Source: an uncultured Oscillospiraceae bacterium (lineage in GTDB: Bacteria > Bacillota > Clostridia > Oscillospirales > Acutalibacteraceae). From it: 64,000 nucleotides of DNA. The stretch is taken from assembly GCA_900540275.1 (NCBI GenBank), contig UQFO01000005.1:82521-146520 (forward strand), written 5' to 3'. The notes beneath the pieces were generated by a model. That model saw nothing but the letters and a program-made list of their open reading frames with translations, had not been told where the DNA came from and did not search any database. The position numbers and the translations under genes are program-made. Below are positions 8,892 through 17,071 of this stretch, piece after piece; the first letter of the stretch is position 1; every line of letters begins with the position of its first letter.

Positions 8892-9051
8892 AGAACTATC
8901 CTCCTAAAAAATAAATCGCTTTTTGTCTATTCATACTATAACACACACGCAAAATGCTGTAAAGGATAAAAGCGGGAACGGGGGAACAAAAAATACATAC
9001 GTTATTCGTAAGGATTACCAAAAACTGCGGCGCTGCCTACAAAAAAAGAAC

Positions 9052-9108
9052 TTGACAGAAAAAGAGGCAACGCATATAATTAAGTAAATTTAAATAAATT
9101 AGCTTAAT
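9052..9108 (+). promoter_or_regulatory. Consensus promoter and palindromic operator of the marR-MATE operon
   Basis: TTGACA (9052-9057) and TATAAT (9075-9080) are both perfect, with 17 bases between them. A 30-base imperfect palindrome (9079-9108), whose arms begin ATTAAG and end CTTAAT, overlaps the -10 and the start site. This is the expected geometry for autorepression by the MarR protein encoded next. Confidence 0.85.
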
Positions 9109-9126
9109 CATTCAGGAGGCGGCGTT

Positions 9127-9573
9127 ATGGATTTACTCAGCGAAATCGACCGTTTTTACTATCATATGGCCCTCTATGAGCTTCGGGTATTAAATCAAAA
9201 GGATTATTATAAAGGCTTTTCATATAACAGCATCCTGTACCTGAATGTAATATCCCAGATGGAAAGCTGCACGACGGGCAAGCTTGCGCAGGCGCTCCAG
9301 ATTTCAGCTCCGGCGGCGACATCGAAGGTAAACGAGCTCATTAAGCAGGGCGCCGTTATAAAAACACAAAGCGAGGACGATAAGCGCGTATTTTATATTA
9401 AAATCCATCCCGACATGGAAAAAAACTTCTCAATTTATAACCATGTTTTCCGCAATATCGAGCACGAGCTGCGTAAGTCCTTTTCGGAGGAGCAGCTTTT
9501 ATCGTTTTCAGAAATCCTGCGCGCAATTTCACAATACGACTGGAAGGATATAGGAAATGAACAAGGCACTTAG
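9127..9573 (+). CDS. MarR-family transcriptional regulator
   Basis: Winged-helix regulator of 148 residues. The central part (LAQALQISAPAATSKVNELIKQGAV) is the recognition helix region, and SEDDKRVFYIKI is the wing, where the D-D-K-R motif is typical of MarR. Long N- and C-terminal helices would form the dimer. AGGAGG lies seven bases before the ATG. It overlaps the MATE transporter gene by 17 bases, so the two are co-translated. It probably represses its own operon through the palindrome upstream and responds to a transporter substrate (inference). Confidence 0.9.
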   Translation: MDLLSEIDRFYYHMALYELRVLNQKDYYKGFSYNSILYLNVISQMESCTTGKLAQALQISAPAATSKVNELIKQGAVIKTQSEDDKRVFYIKIHPDMEKNFSIYNHVFRNIEHELRKSFSEEQLLSFSEILRAISQYDWKDIGNEQGT

Positions 9574-10888
9574 TCAAAAAATAACATTGCCCTCTTTACT
9601 GAGGTTTACGCTGCCGTCAATGGTTATGATGGTCGTGATGTCGCTCTATTCCATCGTAGACGGCCTGTTCGTCGCACGGCTGATTGGAACGGAGGCCTTT
9701 TCTGCGGTCAACCTTGTCTTTCCGCTGCTGGGCGTCGCTATTGCTCTGGGCACGATGTTCGGCACCGGACTCAACGCGATTGTCTCCAGAAAATTGGGAG
9801 AGGGCAAGCAACGCGAGGCAAATGAGAACCTCACGTTTGTTTTGCTTGTCGTGATTGTCATCGGCGTGATTGCCACCGTGCTGTGCGCTGTGTTTTTAAA
9901 GGATATTATTTATATGCTTGGCGCCGACGAGGCTGTCTACGGCTATTGCTACGACTACGCGTTCCCGCTGATGCTTTTTGCCGCCCCCTGTATTCTGCAG
10001 CTGATGTTCCAGAACCTCTATATCGCGAATGGCAAGCCCTCCATTGGGCTTGCTATGACGATTGCCGGAGGTATATGCAATGTGGTATTCGATTACCTGT
10101 TTATCGCCGTATTCCATATGGGCATTGCGGGCGCGGCGGTAGCCACCGGAATCGGCAACGCCATTCCGGCGGTATTCGGGCTGTTTTACTTTGCCCTGAA
10201 CCGGCGCGGCAACCTGCATTTTGTAAGGCCGAAGCAGGCGTGGGGCGTGTTCCTGCACGCGATGGGAAACGGTTCGTCGGAGATGGTAAGCAATTTATCT
10301 ACCAGTGTTACCACGTTTCTGTTCAACATCATTATGATGCGGCTTGTCGGTCACGACGGCGTCGCCGCGATTTCCGTATTGCTTTACCTCGATTTTATCC
10401 TCATAGCAGTCTGCCTGGGCTATTCGATGGGCGTCGCCCCGCTTATCAGCTATAACTACGGCTGCGGGAACAAAGAAAAGCTCAGGAAAATTTTCAGGCT
10501 CAGTATGGGGCTGTTAACCGCCGTAGGTGTAAGCGTGGCGGCGCTTACGTTCCTGTTCTCGCGCGATTTGACCTCGTTTTTCGCCCCGCGGGACAGCCAG
10601 GTGTTCCTGCTCGCATCAGCGGGACTGCAAATTTACGCGCTGAGCTACCTGTTCAAGGGGTATAATATATTTGCCTCCGCTATGTTCACCGCCTTCAGCA
10701 ACGGGCCGGTTTCTGCGCTTTTGTCGTGTATGCGCACGCTCGTTTTGCTGGCGGCCGCCCTGCTGAGCCTTTCCATACTGCTTGGGATTACCGGCGTATG
10801 GCTCGCCTGCCCGGTGGCGGAGTTTTTGTCGCTTGCGCTCACCGTCTTTTTCTTTATAAAATACCGCAAGCGGTATCATTACGTTTAA
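9557..10888 (+). CDS. MATE-family efflux transporter
   Basis: Cation-coupled multidrug exporter of 443 residues with twelve predicted helices in two halves. The N-terminal LPSMVMMVVMSLYSIVDGLFVARLIGTEAFSA region and SYNYGCGNKEK (about 302-312) are hallmarks of the MepA-like MATE branch. It starts inside the marR gene. Substrate cannot be told from sequence; local MarR control suggests a toxic compound as inducer. Confidence 0.92.
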   Translation: MNKALSQKITLPSLLRFTLPSMVMMVVMSLYSIVDGLFVARLIGTEAFSAVNLVFPLLGVAIALGTMFGTGLNAIVSRKLGEGKQREANENLTFVLLVVIVIGVIATVLCAVFLKDIIYMLGADEAVYGYCYDYAFPLMLFAAPCILQLMFQNLYIANGKPSIGLAMTIAGGICNVVFDYLFIAVFHMGIAGAAVATGIGNAIPAVFGLFYFALNRRGNLHFVRPKQAWGVFLHAMGNGSSEMVSNLSTSVTTFLFNIIMMRLVGHDGVAAISVLLYLDFILIAVCLGYSMGVAPLISYNYGCGNKEKLRKIFRLSMGLLTAVGVSVAALTFLFSRDLTSFFAPRDSQVFLLASAGLQIYALSYLFKGYNIFASAMFTAFSNGPVSALLSCMRTLVLLAAALLSLSILLGITGVWLACPVAEFLSLALTVFFFIKYRKRYHYV

Positions 10889-10919
10889 TTTGAGCTTATT
10901 TGCTATATATCCCCGCTAA

Positions 10920-10952
10920 AAAGGGCGCGAACATCATCCGTTCGCGCCCTTT
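10920..10952. terminator. Shared terminator between MATE and glnS
   Basis: A 13-bp perfect stem (10920-10932 with 10940-10952) lies between two converging genes. On the minus strand it runs into five Ts (better for glnS); on the plus strand the T-run is short (TTTC). Confidence 0.85.
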
Positions 10953-10976
10953 CATATCATGTTTATTTTTACAGCC

Positions 10977-12671
10977 TTACTTTTTTGTCTTGAAGCCGTC
11001 TTTGAGAGAAACGCTCCGGTTAAACACCGGCTTCCCCGGCTTTGAATCCTTGTTGTCCAGGCAGAAGTACCCAAGCCGCATAAACTGGTAAGACTGCGGC
11101 GGCACAACGTCGCGCATGGACTGCTCGGCCTTGCAGTGTTCAAGCGTGACAAGGGAATCCGGGTTTAAATAATCAAGGAAATTCTTGTCGCCAGCGTCCG
11201 GGTCGGGTACGGTAAACAGGTTATCGTAAAGCCGCACCTGCGCGTCTACCGCCGTCTGCGCGTCCACCCAGTGGATGGTACCCTTTATTTTCCTGCCGTC
11301 TGGTGCGTTGCCTCCGCGCGTTTCGGGGTCGTAGGTTGCGTAAACCTCGGCCACATTGCCTTGTTCATCCTTTTTACAGCCGGTACAGCGCACGATATAC
11401 GCGGATTTGAGCCGCACCTCATTTTCAGGGAACAGGCGGAAATAGCCCTTGACGGGCGTTTCCATAAAATCGTCGCGCTCAATGTACAGCTCACGTGAAA
11501 AGGTGATGGTGCGCATACCGTCCTCCGGGCGGTTCGGGTTGTTCTCCACCTCGAACGTCTCGGATTTACCTTCGGGGTAATTGGTAATTACAAGCCTTAC
11601 CGGATGCTGCACAACCATAACGCGTTTTGCCGTTTCGTTCAGGTCTTCCCGCAGGCAGTGCTCCAAAAAGCCGTATTCCACGGTACTGTTGACCTTGGAA
11701 ACACCGATACGGTCGCAAAAATTGCGGATGGCGCGCGGCGTATACCCGCGGCGGCGCAGTCCGCAGAGCGTAGGCATGCGCGGGTCGTCCCAGCCGCCGA
11801 CATGCCCCTCCTCAACGAGCAGGCGCAGCTTGCGCTTGCTCATAACGGTATGATTGATGCCCAGGCGCGCAAACTCAATCTGGCGCGGCTTGCTTTTCAC
11901 GCTTGTATTATTGATAACCCAGTCATAAAGCGGGCGGTGGTCTTCAAATTCAAGGGAACACAGGGAATGCGTCACACCCTCGATTGCGTCCTCAATCGGA
12001 TGCGCAAAATCGTACATCGGGTAGATGCACCAGGCATCCCCCGTCCGGTGGTGCGTGATGCGGTTGATACGGTATAAAACCGGGTCGCGCATGTTAAAGT
12101 TGCCGGAAGCCAAATCGATTTTGGCGCGAAGCGTCATTTTGCCGTCTGCAAACTCGCCGGCCCTCATGCGGCGGAACAAATCGAGGCTTTCCTCCGCCGG
12201 CCTGTCGCGGTACGGGCTTTTCGCGGGCGTCGTAAGGTCCCCGCGGTTCTCGCGCATCTGTTCCGGCGTCAGCTCGCATACATAGGCCAGCCCTTTTTCA
12301 ATCAGCTCGCAGGCATACCCGTACATCTGCTCAAAATATTCGGATGCAAAGTAAAAGCGGTCGTCCCACGTAAAGCCGAGCCATTTGATGTCTTCCTTGA
12401 TGGCGTCGACGTACTCGACGTCTTCTTTTGTGGGATTGGTATCGTCCATACGCAGGTTGCACTTGCCCGCATATTTCTCCGCCGTGCCGAAATCGATGCA
12501 AATGGCCTTCGCGTGTCCGATATGCAGGTAGCCGTTCGGTTCCGGCGGAAAGCGCGTATGGACGGTCATTCCTTCAAACTGCCCGCCCTTTGCGATGTCC
12601 TCGTCTATAAAATCGTGGATAAAATTGGCGTTACCGGACGGCTCCTGTGCCGTTTTCATTTCTTCTGCCAT
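10977..12671 (-). CDS. glnS: Glutaminyl-tRNA synthetase
   Basis: Class I synthetase charging tRNA-Gln directly, 564 residues. FPPEPNGYLHIGHAKA holds the HIGH motif at 50-53; VMSKR at 276-280 is the KMSKS equivalent as usual in GlnRS. The anticodon-binding beta-barrels form the C-terminal 230 residues. AGGAGG precedes the ATG. It follows gltX by 76 bases on the same strand and probably shares its promoter. Most Firmicutes make Gln-tRNA with GatCAB, so a GlnRS is notable; it probably came by transfer early in this lineage (inference). Confidence 0.97.
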   Translation of the reverse strand: MAEEMKTAQEPSGNANFIHDFIDEDIAKGGQFEGMTVHTRFPPEPNGYLHIGHAKAICIDFGTAEKYAGKCNLRMDDTNPTKEDVEYVDAIKEDIKWLGFTWDDRFYFASEYFEQMYGYACELIEKGLAYVCELTPEQMRENRGDLTTPAKSPYRDRPAEESLDLFRRMRAGEFADGKMTLRAKIDLASGNFNMRDPVLYRINRITHHRTGDAWCIYPMYDFAHPIEDAIEGVTHSLCSLEFEDHRPLYDWVINNTSVKSKPRQIEFARLGINHTVMSKRKLRLLVEEGHVGGWDDPRMPTLCGLRRRGYTPRAIRNFCDRIGVSKVNSTVEYGFLEHCLREDLNETAKRVMVVQHPVRLVITNYPEGKSETFEVENNPNRPEDGMRTITFSRELYIERDDFMETPVKGYFRLFPENEVRLKSAYIVRCTGCKKDEQGNVAEVYATYDPETRGGNAPDGRKIKGTIHWVDAQTAVDAQVRLYDNLFTVPDPDAGDKNFLDYLNPDSLVTLEHCKAEQSMRDVVPPQSYQFMRLGYFCLDNKDSKPGKPVFNRSVSLKDGFKTKK

Positions 12672-12747
12672 GTTCCTTCCTCCTATTACCTCACATATAG
12701 TTTATCCCGCAGCCCGGGTGATAACCCCCCGCCGTACTGGCGCGGAA

Positions 12748-14199
12748 TCAAAACTTTGCAAGCCCCTGCTTCATTCTTTTGAGGGATTCCTCTTTGCCGA
12801 GAATATCGAGAATCTCGACCGCGCCGCCTGGTGTAACCGTTTTTCCGGACACGGAAATACGCGCGGGCCACATGACGGTTCCGTTTTTCACCTCAAGCCG
12901 CTGCGCAAGGCCGATTAAGCAGTCATGAATGCCGTCGTGGTTCCACTCCGACAGCTTTTCGAGCTCCTCTATAACGGCCGCAAGCATAGCGGGCGAATTT
13001 TCAAGCGTCGTCTTGCTCTTTTTGTTGACAAACAGCTCCGTGCCGTATTCAGGCTGCCGGGCAAAGAAACCGACCATTTCCGGTATCTGTGTAAGCTGCG
13101 TGACGCGCTGCTGCAAAATCGAGGCAAGCTTTACATAATCAAACGGCTTGTCTGAAAGCGCCTGTTTGAAATAAGGCGCGGCAATCTCCGCAAACTGTTC
13201 CACAGGCATCGCCTTGATGTATTCGCCGTTGAACCAGGAAAGCTTGCCGTAGTCAAACACGGCGGGCGATTTGCTGATGCCGTCTATGGAGAACGCCCTG
13301 CAAAGCTCCTCCAAAGTAAAAATTTCCTGGTTATCCTTTGGGCACCAGCCGAGCAGCGCAATGTAATTGATGATTGCCTGCGGCAGGTATCCTTCGTTTA
13401 TCAAATCGGCAAAACCAGTCGCGCCGTGACGCTTTGAAAGCTTGGAAACGCTGCCGTCCTCGTTTTTGCCCATTATCAGCGGAAGGTGAACATAGGTTGG
13501 AATTTCCCAGCCAAACGCTTTGTACAGCAGGTTGTATTTCGGTGTGGAGCTTAAATACTCGCTGCCCCTGACAACATGCGTGATACCCATCGTATGGTCG
13601 TCGACGACATTTGCAAAATTATAGGTGGGGTACCCGTCGGTCTTGATGAGGATTTGGTCCTGCAGCTCGCTGTTTTCCACCGTAATACTGCCGTACACGG
13701 CGTCTTCAAACGTTGTGGAGCCGTCAAGAGGCATTTTTTGGCGGATAACGTAGGGCACCCCTTCTTTTAACAGCCGGTCAATCTCCTCCTGCGGCAAATC
13801 GCGGCAGTGCCGGTCGTAGCCGCCTCCCGCGGAATCCTCCTGTAAAGACGCTAGCCGCTCCTTTGAGCAAAAGCAGCGGTATGCCTTGCCCTCTTTGATT
13901 AACTGTTCGGCATAGGGCAGGTACATATCCCTGCGCTCGCTCTGCACATAAGGCCCAAAGTCACCGCCGACATCCGGACCTTCATCGTGTATAAGCCCCG
14001 CGGTCTTCAACGTGTTATAGATTACATCTACAGCGCCCTCTACATAGCGCTGCTGGTCGGTATCCTCAATACGCAGGATAAAGCTTCCGCCCTGCGATTT
14101 TGCTATCAGGTATTCATAAAGCGCGGTGCGCAGGTTGCCCACATGCATAAAGCCGGTGGGGCTGGGCGCGTAGCGCGTGCGAACAGTTTTCAATTCCAT
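12748..14199 (-). CDS. gltX: Glutamyl-tRNA synthetase
   Basis: Class I synthetase charging tRNA-Glu, 483 residues. The HIGH equivalent is HVGN at 19-22 within RYAPSPTGFMHVGN; the KMSKS equivalent is KLSKR at 253-257. C109, C111, Y128 and C132 match the zinc-binding pattern of bacterial GluRS. The start has AGGAGGAATATTGAGTT upstream. With a dedicated GlnRS next door, this enzyme need not misacylate tRNA-Gln and may be discriminating (inference). A sigma-A promoter lies about 80 bases upstream. Confidence 0.97.
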   Translation of the reverse strand: MELKTVRTRYAPSPTGFMHVGNLRTALYEYLIAKSQGGSFILRIEDTDQQRYVEGAVDVIYNTLKTAGLIHDEGPDVGGDFGPYVQSERRDMYLPYAEQLIKEGKAYRCFCSKERLASLQEDSAGGGYDRHCRDLPQEEIDRLLKEGVPYVIRQKMPLDGSTTFEDAVYGSITVENSELQDQILIKTDGYPTYNFANVVDDHTMGITHVVRGSEYLSSTPKYNLLYKAFGWEIPTYVHLPLIMGKNEDGSVSKLSKRHGATGFADLINEGYLPQAIINYIALLGWCPKDNQEIFTLEELCRAFSIDGISKSPAVFDYGKLSWFNGEYIKAMPVEQFAEIAAPYFKQALSDKPFDYVKLASILQQRVTQLTQIPEMVGFFARQPEYGTELFVNKKSKTTLENSPAMLAAVIEELEKLSEWNHDGIHDCLIGLAQRLEVKNGTVMWPARISVSGKTVTPGGAVEILDILGKEESLKRMKQGLAKF

Positions 14200-14274
14200 A
14201 ACTCAATATTCCTCCTGCGTGGCACAGCACGTCAAATTGTCATAAATTCACTCGTTTTGAGCCTGTTTCTCCTT

Positions 14275-14302
14275 ATTATACCAAACTCCTGCTGTTTTTC
14301 AA
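14275..14302 (-). promoter_or_regulatory. Probable gltX promoter
   Basis: On the minus strand TTGAAA (14302-14297) and a perfect TATAAT (14280-14275) are separated by 16 bases. The leader to the gltX ATG is about 70 bases. Confidence 0.65.
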
Positions 14303-14374
14303 ACCATTTTAAAAAGTTGCGTAAAAAACCTTTTCGCTTTCTCACAAAGCAAAGCCCTATGCCGACTGAAAACC

Positions 14375-14411
14375 ATAAAAAACGGCAGGCACCCGGTTTG
14401 GCGCCTGCCGT
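14375..14411 (-). terminator. Orphan terminator after a gene remnant
   Basis: A 9-bp stem (14382-14390 with 14403-14411) is followed on the minus strand by a run of eight Ts. No intact gene ends here; it follows the coding remnant at 14430-14570. Confidence 0.75.
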
Positions 14412-14429
14412 CTGGCTGGTTATTTACTT

Positions 14430-14570
14430 TTACGCTGTAAAGCTACCTATTACTTTTGTATCATCAAACGACGTATAGCTGCCGTCGTTTGAAAAGACGT
14501 ATATAAAAATGTTGTCTCCCCAGCCTGCGGGCTTTTCAAATGCCTTTCTAATCCATCCATACGCATATTG
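14430..14570 (-). pseudogene. C-terminal remnant of a lost surface protein gene
   Basis: An open stretch of 46 codons without a start, bounded upstream by TGA, reads like the end of a secreted protein: it includes AFEKPAGWGDNIFIYVFS and ends DTKVIGSFTA. The P-x-G-W-G-D-N-I-(F/Y)-(I/V)-Y-V pattern resembles starch-binding modules of the CBM25/26 kind, though I cannot confirm that. A strong terminator 20 bases downstream suggests the 3' end of a once intact gene. It could also be chance open sequence. Confidence 0.4.
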
Positions 14571-14635
14571 TCACAATTGCTTCGCCCCTCCTTTTATATT
14601 AGTTCTATTAAAGCTTTTCAAATCTATCCAAATAT

Positions 14636-14661
14636 AAAAGCCCCCGCAGAAAGTCTGCGGG
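14636..14661 (-). terminator. Terminator of the DHHW gene
   Basis: An 8-bp stem (14643-14650 with 14654-14661) closes a 3-base loop and is followed on the minus strand by GGCTTTTATATTT. It lies 20 bases after the stop codon. Confidence 0.75.
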
Positions 14662-14680
14662 AGCTGCAAATCAACTAAAT

Positions 14681-15904
14681 TTACTGGAACAAGCCGTCCA
14701 TATTATCGAGCTGGAGCGGGGTATTCGCGGACATGACCCCGTTTAGGAAGAGCACCTCGGTAATCCCGTTATCGCTGCAATACTGCTTCAGGCTGCCGCT
14801 GTAATAACGGAAATCGATAACATGCACCTCATCGTAATTATACGCAAGGTACGGCGCGAACGCGTTGCCGTAGGATTCCTTAATCAATGCAATCTTCCTG
14901 CCGGAACCGCCGTCGTTGTTCTTGATGACGGTCAGCGGGTTGTCTCCCCAGAGGAACACGCCATAGGTATTGTTTCCGGCGGTTGCGTTCGGGTAGTAGA
15001 TGTCGGCCTCCATCGGCTCGCTGGAGCCGTCCTGCGTAATCATGCAGGTATAATCCCCAGGGAACACATAATAATCGACGCGGTCAGGGTTGTCGCCCAG
15101 TGCGCTGTCGTTGGATATGGTATAGAGCGAGCCCAAAAATCCGTCGACGGAATGCTTTTCCGCATCCTCAAGGGCAAACGGCTTAAGCCCCGCGACCTCC
15201 GCAAACTTCGTGTATGCGTAATACGAACCGAGCCCCGACCAGTGATGGTCGGTGTTGAAGTAAATGTATTCCGTCTTATGCTGGTTTAATACGTCGTAAA
15301 TATCTACCGCCTTGATATCCTTGGAAAGGCCCTTGTAAATTGCCGAGGTGTTCTGGCGCTGGGAACGCGTGCTCCCGTCTTTCTGGAGCTTTTCGCTCAA
15401 GCGTGCCGGCAGGCCGAACTCCGTATGGTTTGGGACGACCATATCGTAAACGGTAATACCGCTGCCAAGCTGCTTTTTGTAATCGTTGATTTTATCGGCG
15501 TATTCCTTCGCGCTGTCGTCGCCGCCAAAGAACAGCTCAAAGCCTTTGTTGTCCCAGATGAAAATGGAGCCGTCCGACATGCGGCCGTCTTCGCCGTTGT
15601 CCTTGATTTCCTTCACATTCGGCTGGGTTACAGGCTCCGTCGGCTTTGCGTTGACAGCGGCTGTCGTCGCATCTGTCGGCGGCTGCGTCGGTTCCTTCTC
15701 TCCGGAACCGGCAGAACAGCCCCGGACAAGGCCGACAATAATTAAAATCAGGATAACCAGGATTACGATGCCGGTCCCTACGATAATCATCCTGTTGCGG
15801 CGGCGGCGCTTTAAACGCTGCTTCCTCAAATATTCCTGTCTCCTGATGTAATTGGACTCCGTATGGTCTTCTGGCATGGCATGGTCCTCCTTGTCCTCAC
15901 TCAT
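14681..15904 (-). CDS. Membrane-anchored DHHW-family protein (SGNH/AlgX-like)
   Basis: A 407-residue type II membrane protein: basic cytoplasmic tail, helix at about 39-60, Thr/Pro-rich linker (65-100), then an extracytoplasmic DHHW domain. The family motif D219-H-H-W222 and S344 in KESYG fit the Asp-His-Ser triad used by AlgX/AlgJ-type O-acetyltransferases. DHHW proteins usually partner an MBOAT protein that passes acyl groups across the membrane; none is adjacent, but one lies at 30992. It is a close paralogue of the protein at 18554-19834; both end in GVMSAN...LFQ. Likely role: acyl transfer to, or removal from, a cell-surface glycan (inference). Confidence 0.8.
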   Translation of the reverse strand: MSEDKEDHAMPEDHTESNYIRRQEYLRKQRLKRRRRNRMIIVGTGIVILVILILIIVGLVRGCSAGSGEKEPTQPPTDATTAAVNAKPTEPVTQPNVKEIKDNGEDGRMSDGSIFIWDNKGFELFFGGDDSAKEYADKINDYKKQLGSGITVYDMVVPNHTEFGLPARLSEKLQKDGSTRSQRQNTSAIYKGLSKDIKAVDIYDVLNQHKTEYIYFNTDHHWSGLGSYYAYTKFAEVAGLKPFALEDAEKHSVDGFLGSLYTISNDSALGDNPDRVDYYVFPGDYTCMITQDGSSEPMEADIYYPNATAGNNTYGVFLWGDNPLTVIKNNDGGSGRKIALIKESYGNAFAPYLAYNYDEVHVIDFRYYSGSLKQYCSDNGITEVLFLNGVMSANTPLQLDNMDGLFQ

Positions 15905-16016
15905 ATCTGCCTTTCAGTATAATACACACCGGTCCCCTTTTCAATAGAGGGGCGGCGTGAAAATTGTAAAAAACCGATGAAAACGGGTGGTTTTCCCTGG
16001 TAAATACAGGAAGGCC

Positions 16017-17033
16017 TTACTTCATGACAAACCCGATTTTTTTCATCGCCTTATCGAGCGTACGCTGTGAAAAACGCAGCGCTTTTTCCGCTGATTTCCC
16101 GTAGCATTCCTTTAAATAAGCCTTGTCGTCAATCAGCTTATGATATTTTTCCTGCACCGGGCGCAGGCTCTCGATTACCGCCTCGGCAACCGCGACCTTG
16201 AAATCGCCATAGCCCTTTCCGTCGAATTCGGCTTCGGTTTGCTCATTCGTTTTGCCCGTCACGGCGCTGTAAATACCCATCAGGTTGTTTACGCCGTCCT
16301 TACCCTCTCCATAACAGACACGCATGTCGGAATCGGTTACTGCGCGCTTGAATTTCTTCATAATCGTCTCGGGCTTGTCGAGCACGGCAACCCATGCGTT
16401 TACGTTCTCGTCTGATTTGCTCATTTTCTTCTGCGGCTCCTGTAAGGACATAACGCGTGCGCCGACCTTTGGGATATATGGCTCAGGCACCTTGAACGTA
16501 TTGCCATAAAGGCCATTGAAGCGGGCCGCAATGTCCCTGGACAGCTCAAGATGCTGCTTCTGGTCCGCGCCGACCGGCACCATATCCGCCTGGTACAGCA
16601 GGATATCCGCCGCCATCAGGCTGGGATAGGCAAACAGCCCGACGTTCACGTTGTCGGCGTGCTTTGCCGATTTATCCTTGAACTGCGTCATTCTGGAAAG
16701 CTCCCCAAACTGCGTGTAGCAATTGAGAACCCACGCCAGCTCCGCGTGCGTATGCACGTGGCTCTGGATAAAGAAAATGCTTTTCTCCGGGTCGATGCCG
16801 CAGGCAAGCAGCAGCGCGTATGCCTCGAGCGTATTCGCCCGGAACTTCTGCGGGTCCTGCCGGACTGTTATCGTATGCAGGTCGGCAAGCGCGTAAACGC
16901 AGTTAAATTCCTCCTGCATGGCAACCCAATTTTTAATGGCGCCAAGGTAATTCCCGAGTGTTATGGTGCCGCTCGGCTGTATAGCGCTGAATATAATTTT
17001 TTTCTTTTCAGGCACCGCTGTCTGCTGATTCAT
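16017..17033 (-). CDS. trpS: Tryptophanyl-tRNA synthetase
   Basis: Class I synthetase of 338 residues charging tRNA-Trp. SAIQPSGTITLGNYLGA (16-32) holds the HIGH-equivalent TLGN, and KMSKS is intact at 203-207. The M-V-P-V-G-A-D-Q-K-Q-H segment (about 151-161) is typical of TrpRS. It lies 38 bases downstream of the aminotransferase gene on the same strand and probably shares a transcript. I see no T-box or trp leader. Confidence 0.97.
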   Translation of the reverse strand: MNQQTAVPEKKKIIFSAIQPSGTITLGNYLGAIKNWVAMQEEFNCVYALADLHTITVRQDPQKFRANTLEAYALLLACGIDPEKSIFFIQSHVHTHAELAWVLNCYTQFGELSRMTQFKDKSAKHADNVNVGLFAYPSLMAADILLYQADMVPVGADQKQHLELSRDIAARFNGLYGNTFKVPEPYIPKVGARVMSLQEPQKKMSKSDENVNAWVAVLDKPETIMKKFKRAVTDSDMRVCYGEGKDGVNNLMGIYSAVTGKTNEQTEAEFDGKGYGDFKVAVAEAVIESLRPVQEKYHKLIDDKAYLKECYGKSAEKALRFSQRTLDKAMKKIGFVMK

Positions 17034-17071
17034 AAATAGAACCTCCCCAGATATGTTGACCGGCTCCCCGG

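Larger units (their letters stand above)
14200..14680. other. Intergenic region upstream of gltX
   Basis: 481 bases without an intact gene. It holds the gltX promoter, a terminator at 14375-14411, a short coding remnant that ends just before that terminator, and the terminator of the DHHW gene at 14636-14661. I see no T-box leader. Confidence 0.7.

Noticed and set aside
14200..14430. T-box leader upstream of gltX
   Set aside because: No T-box consensus or antiterminator stem is visible, and the promoter gives a leader of only about 70 bases.
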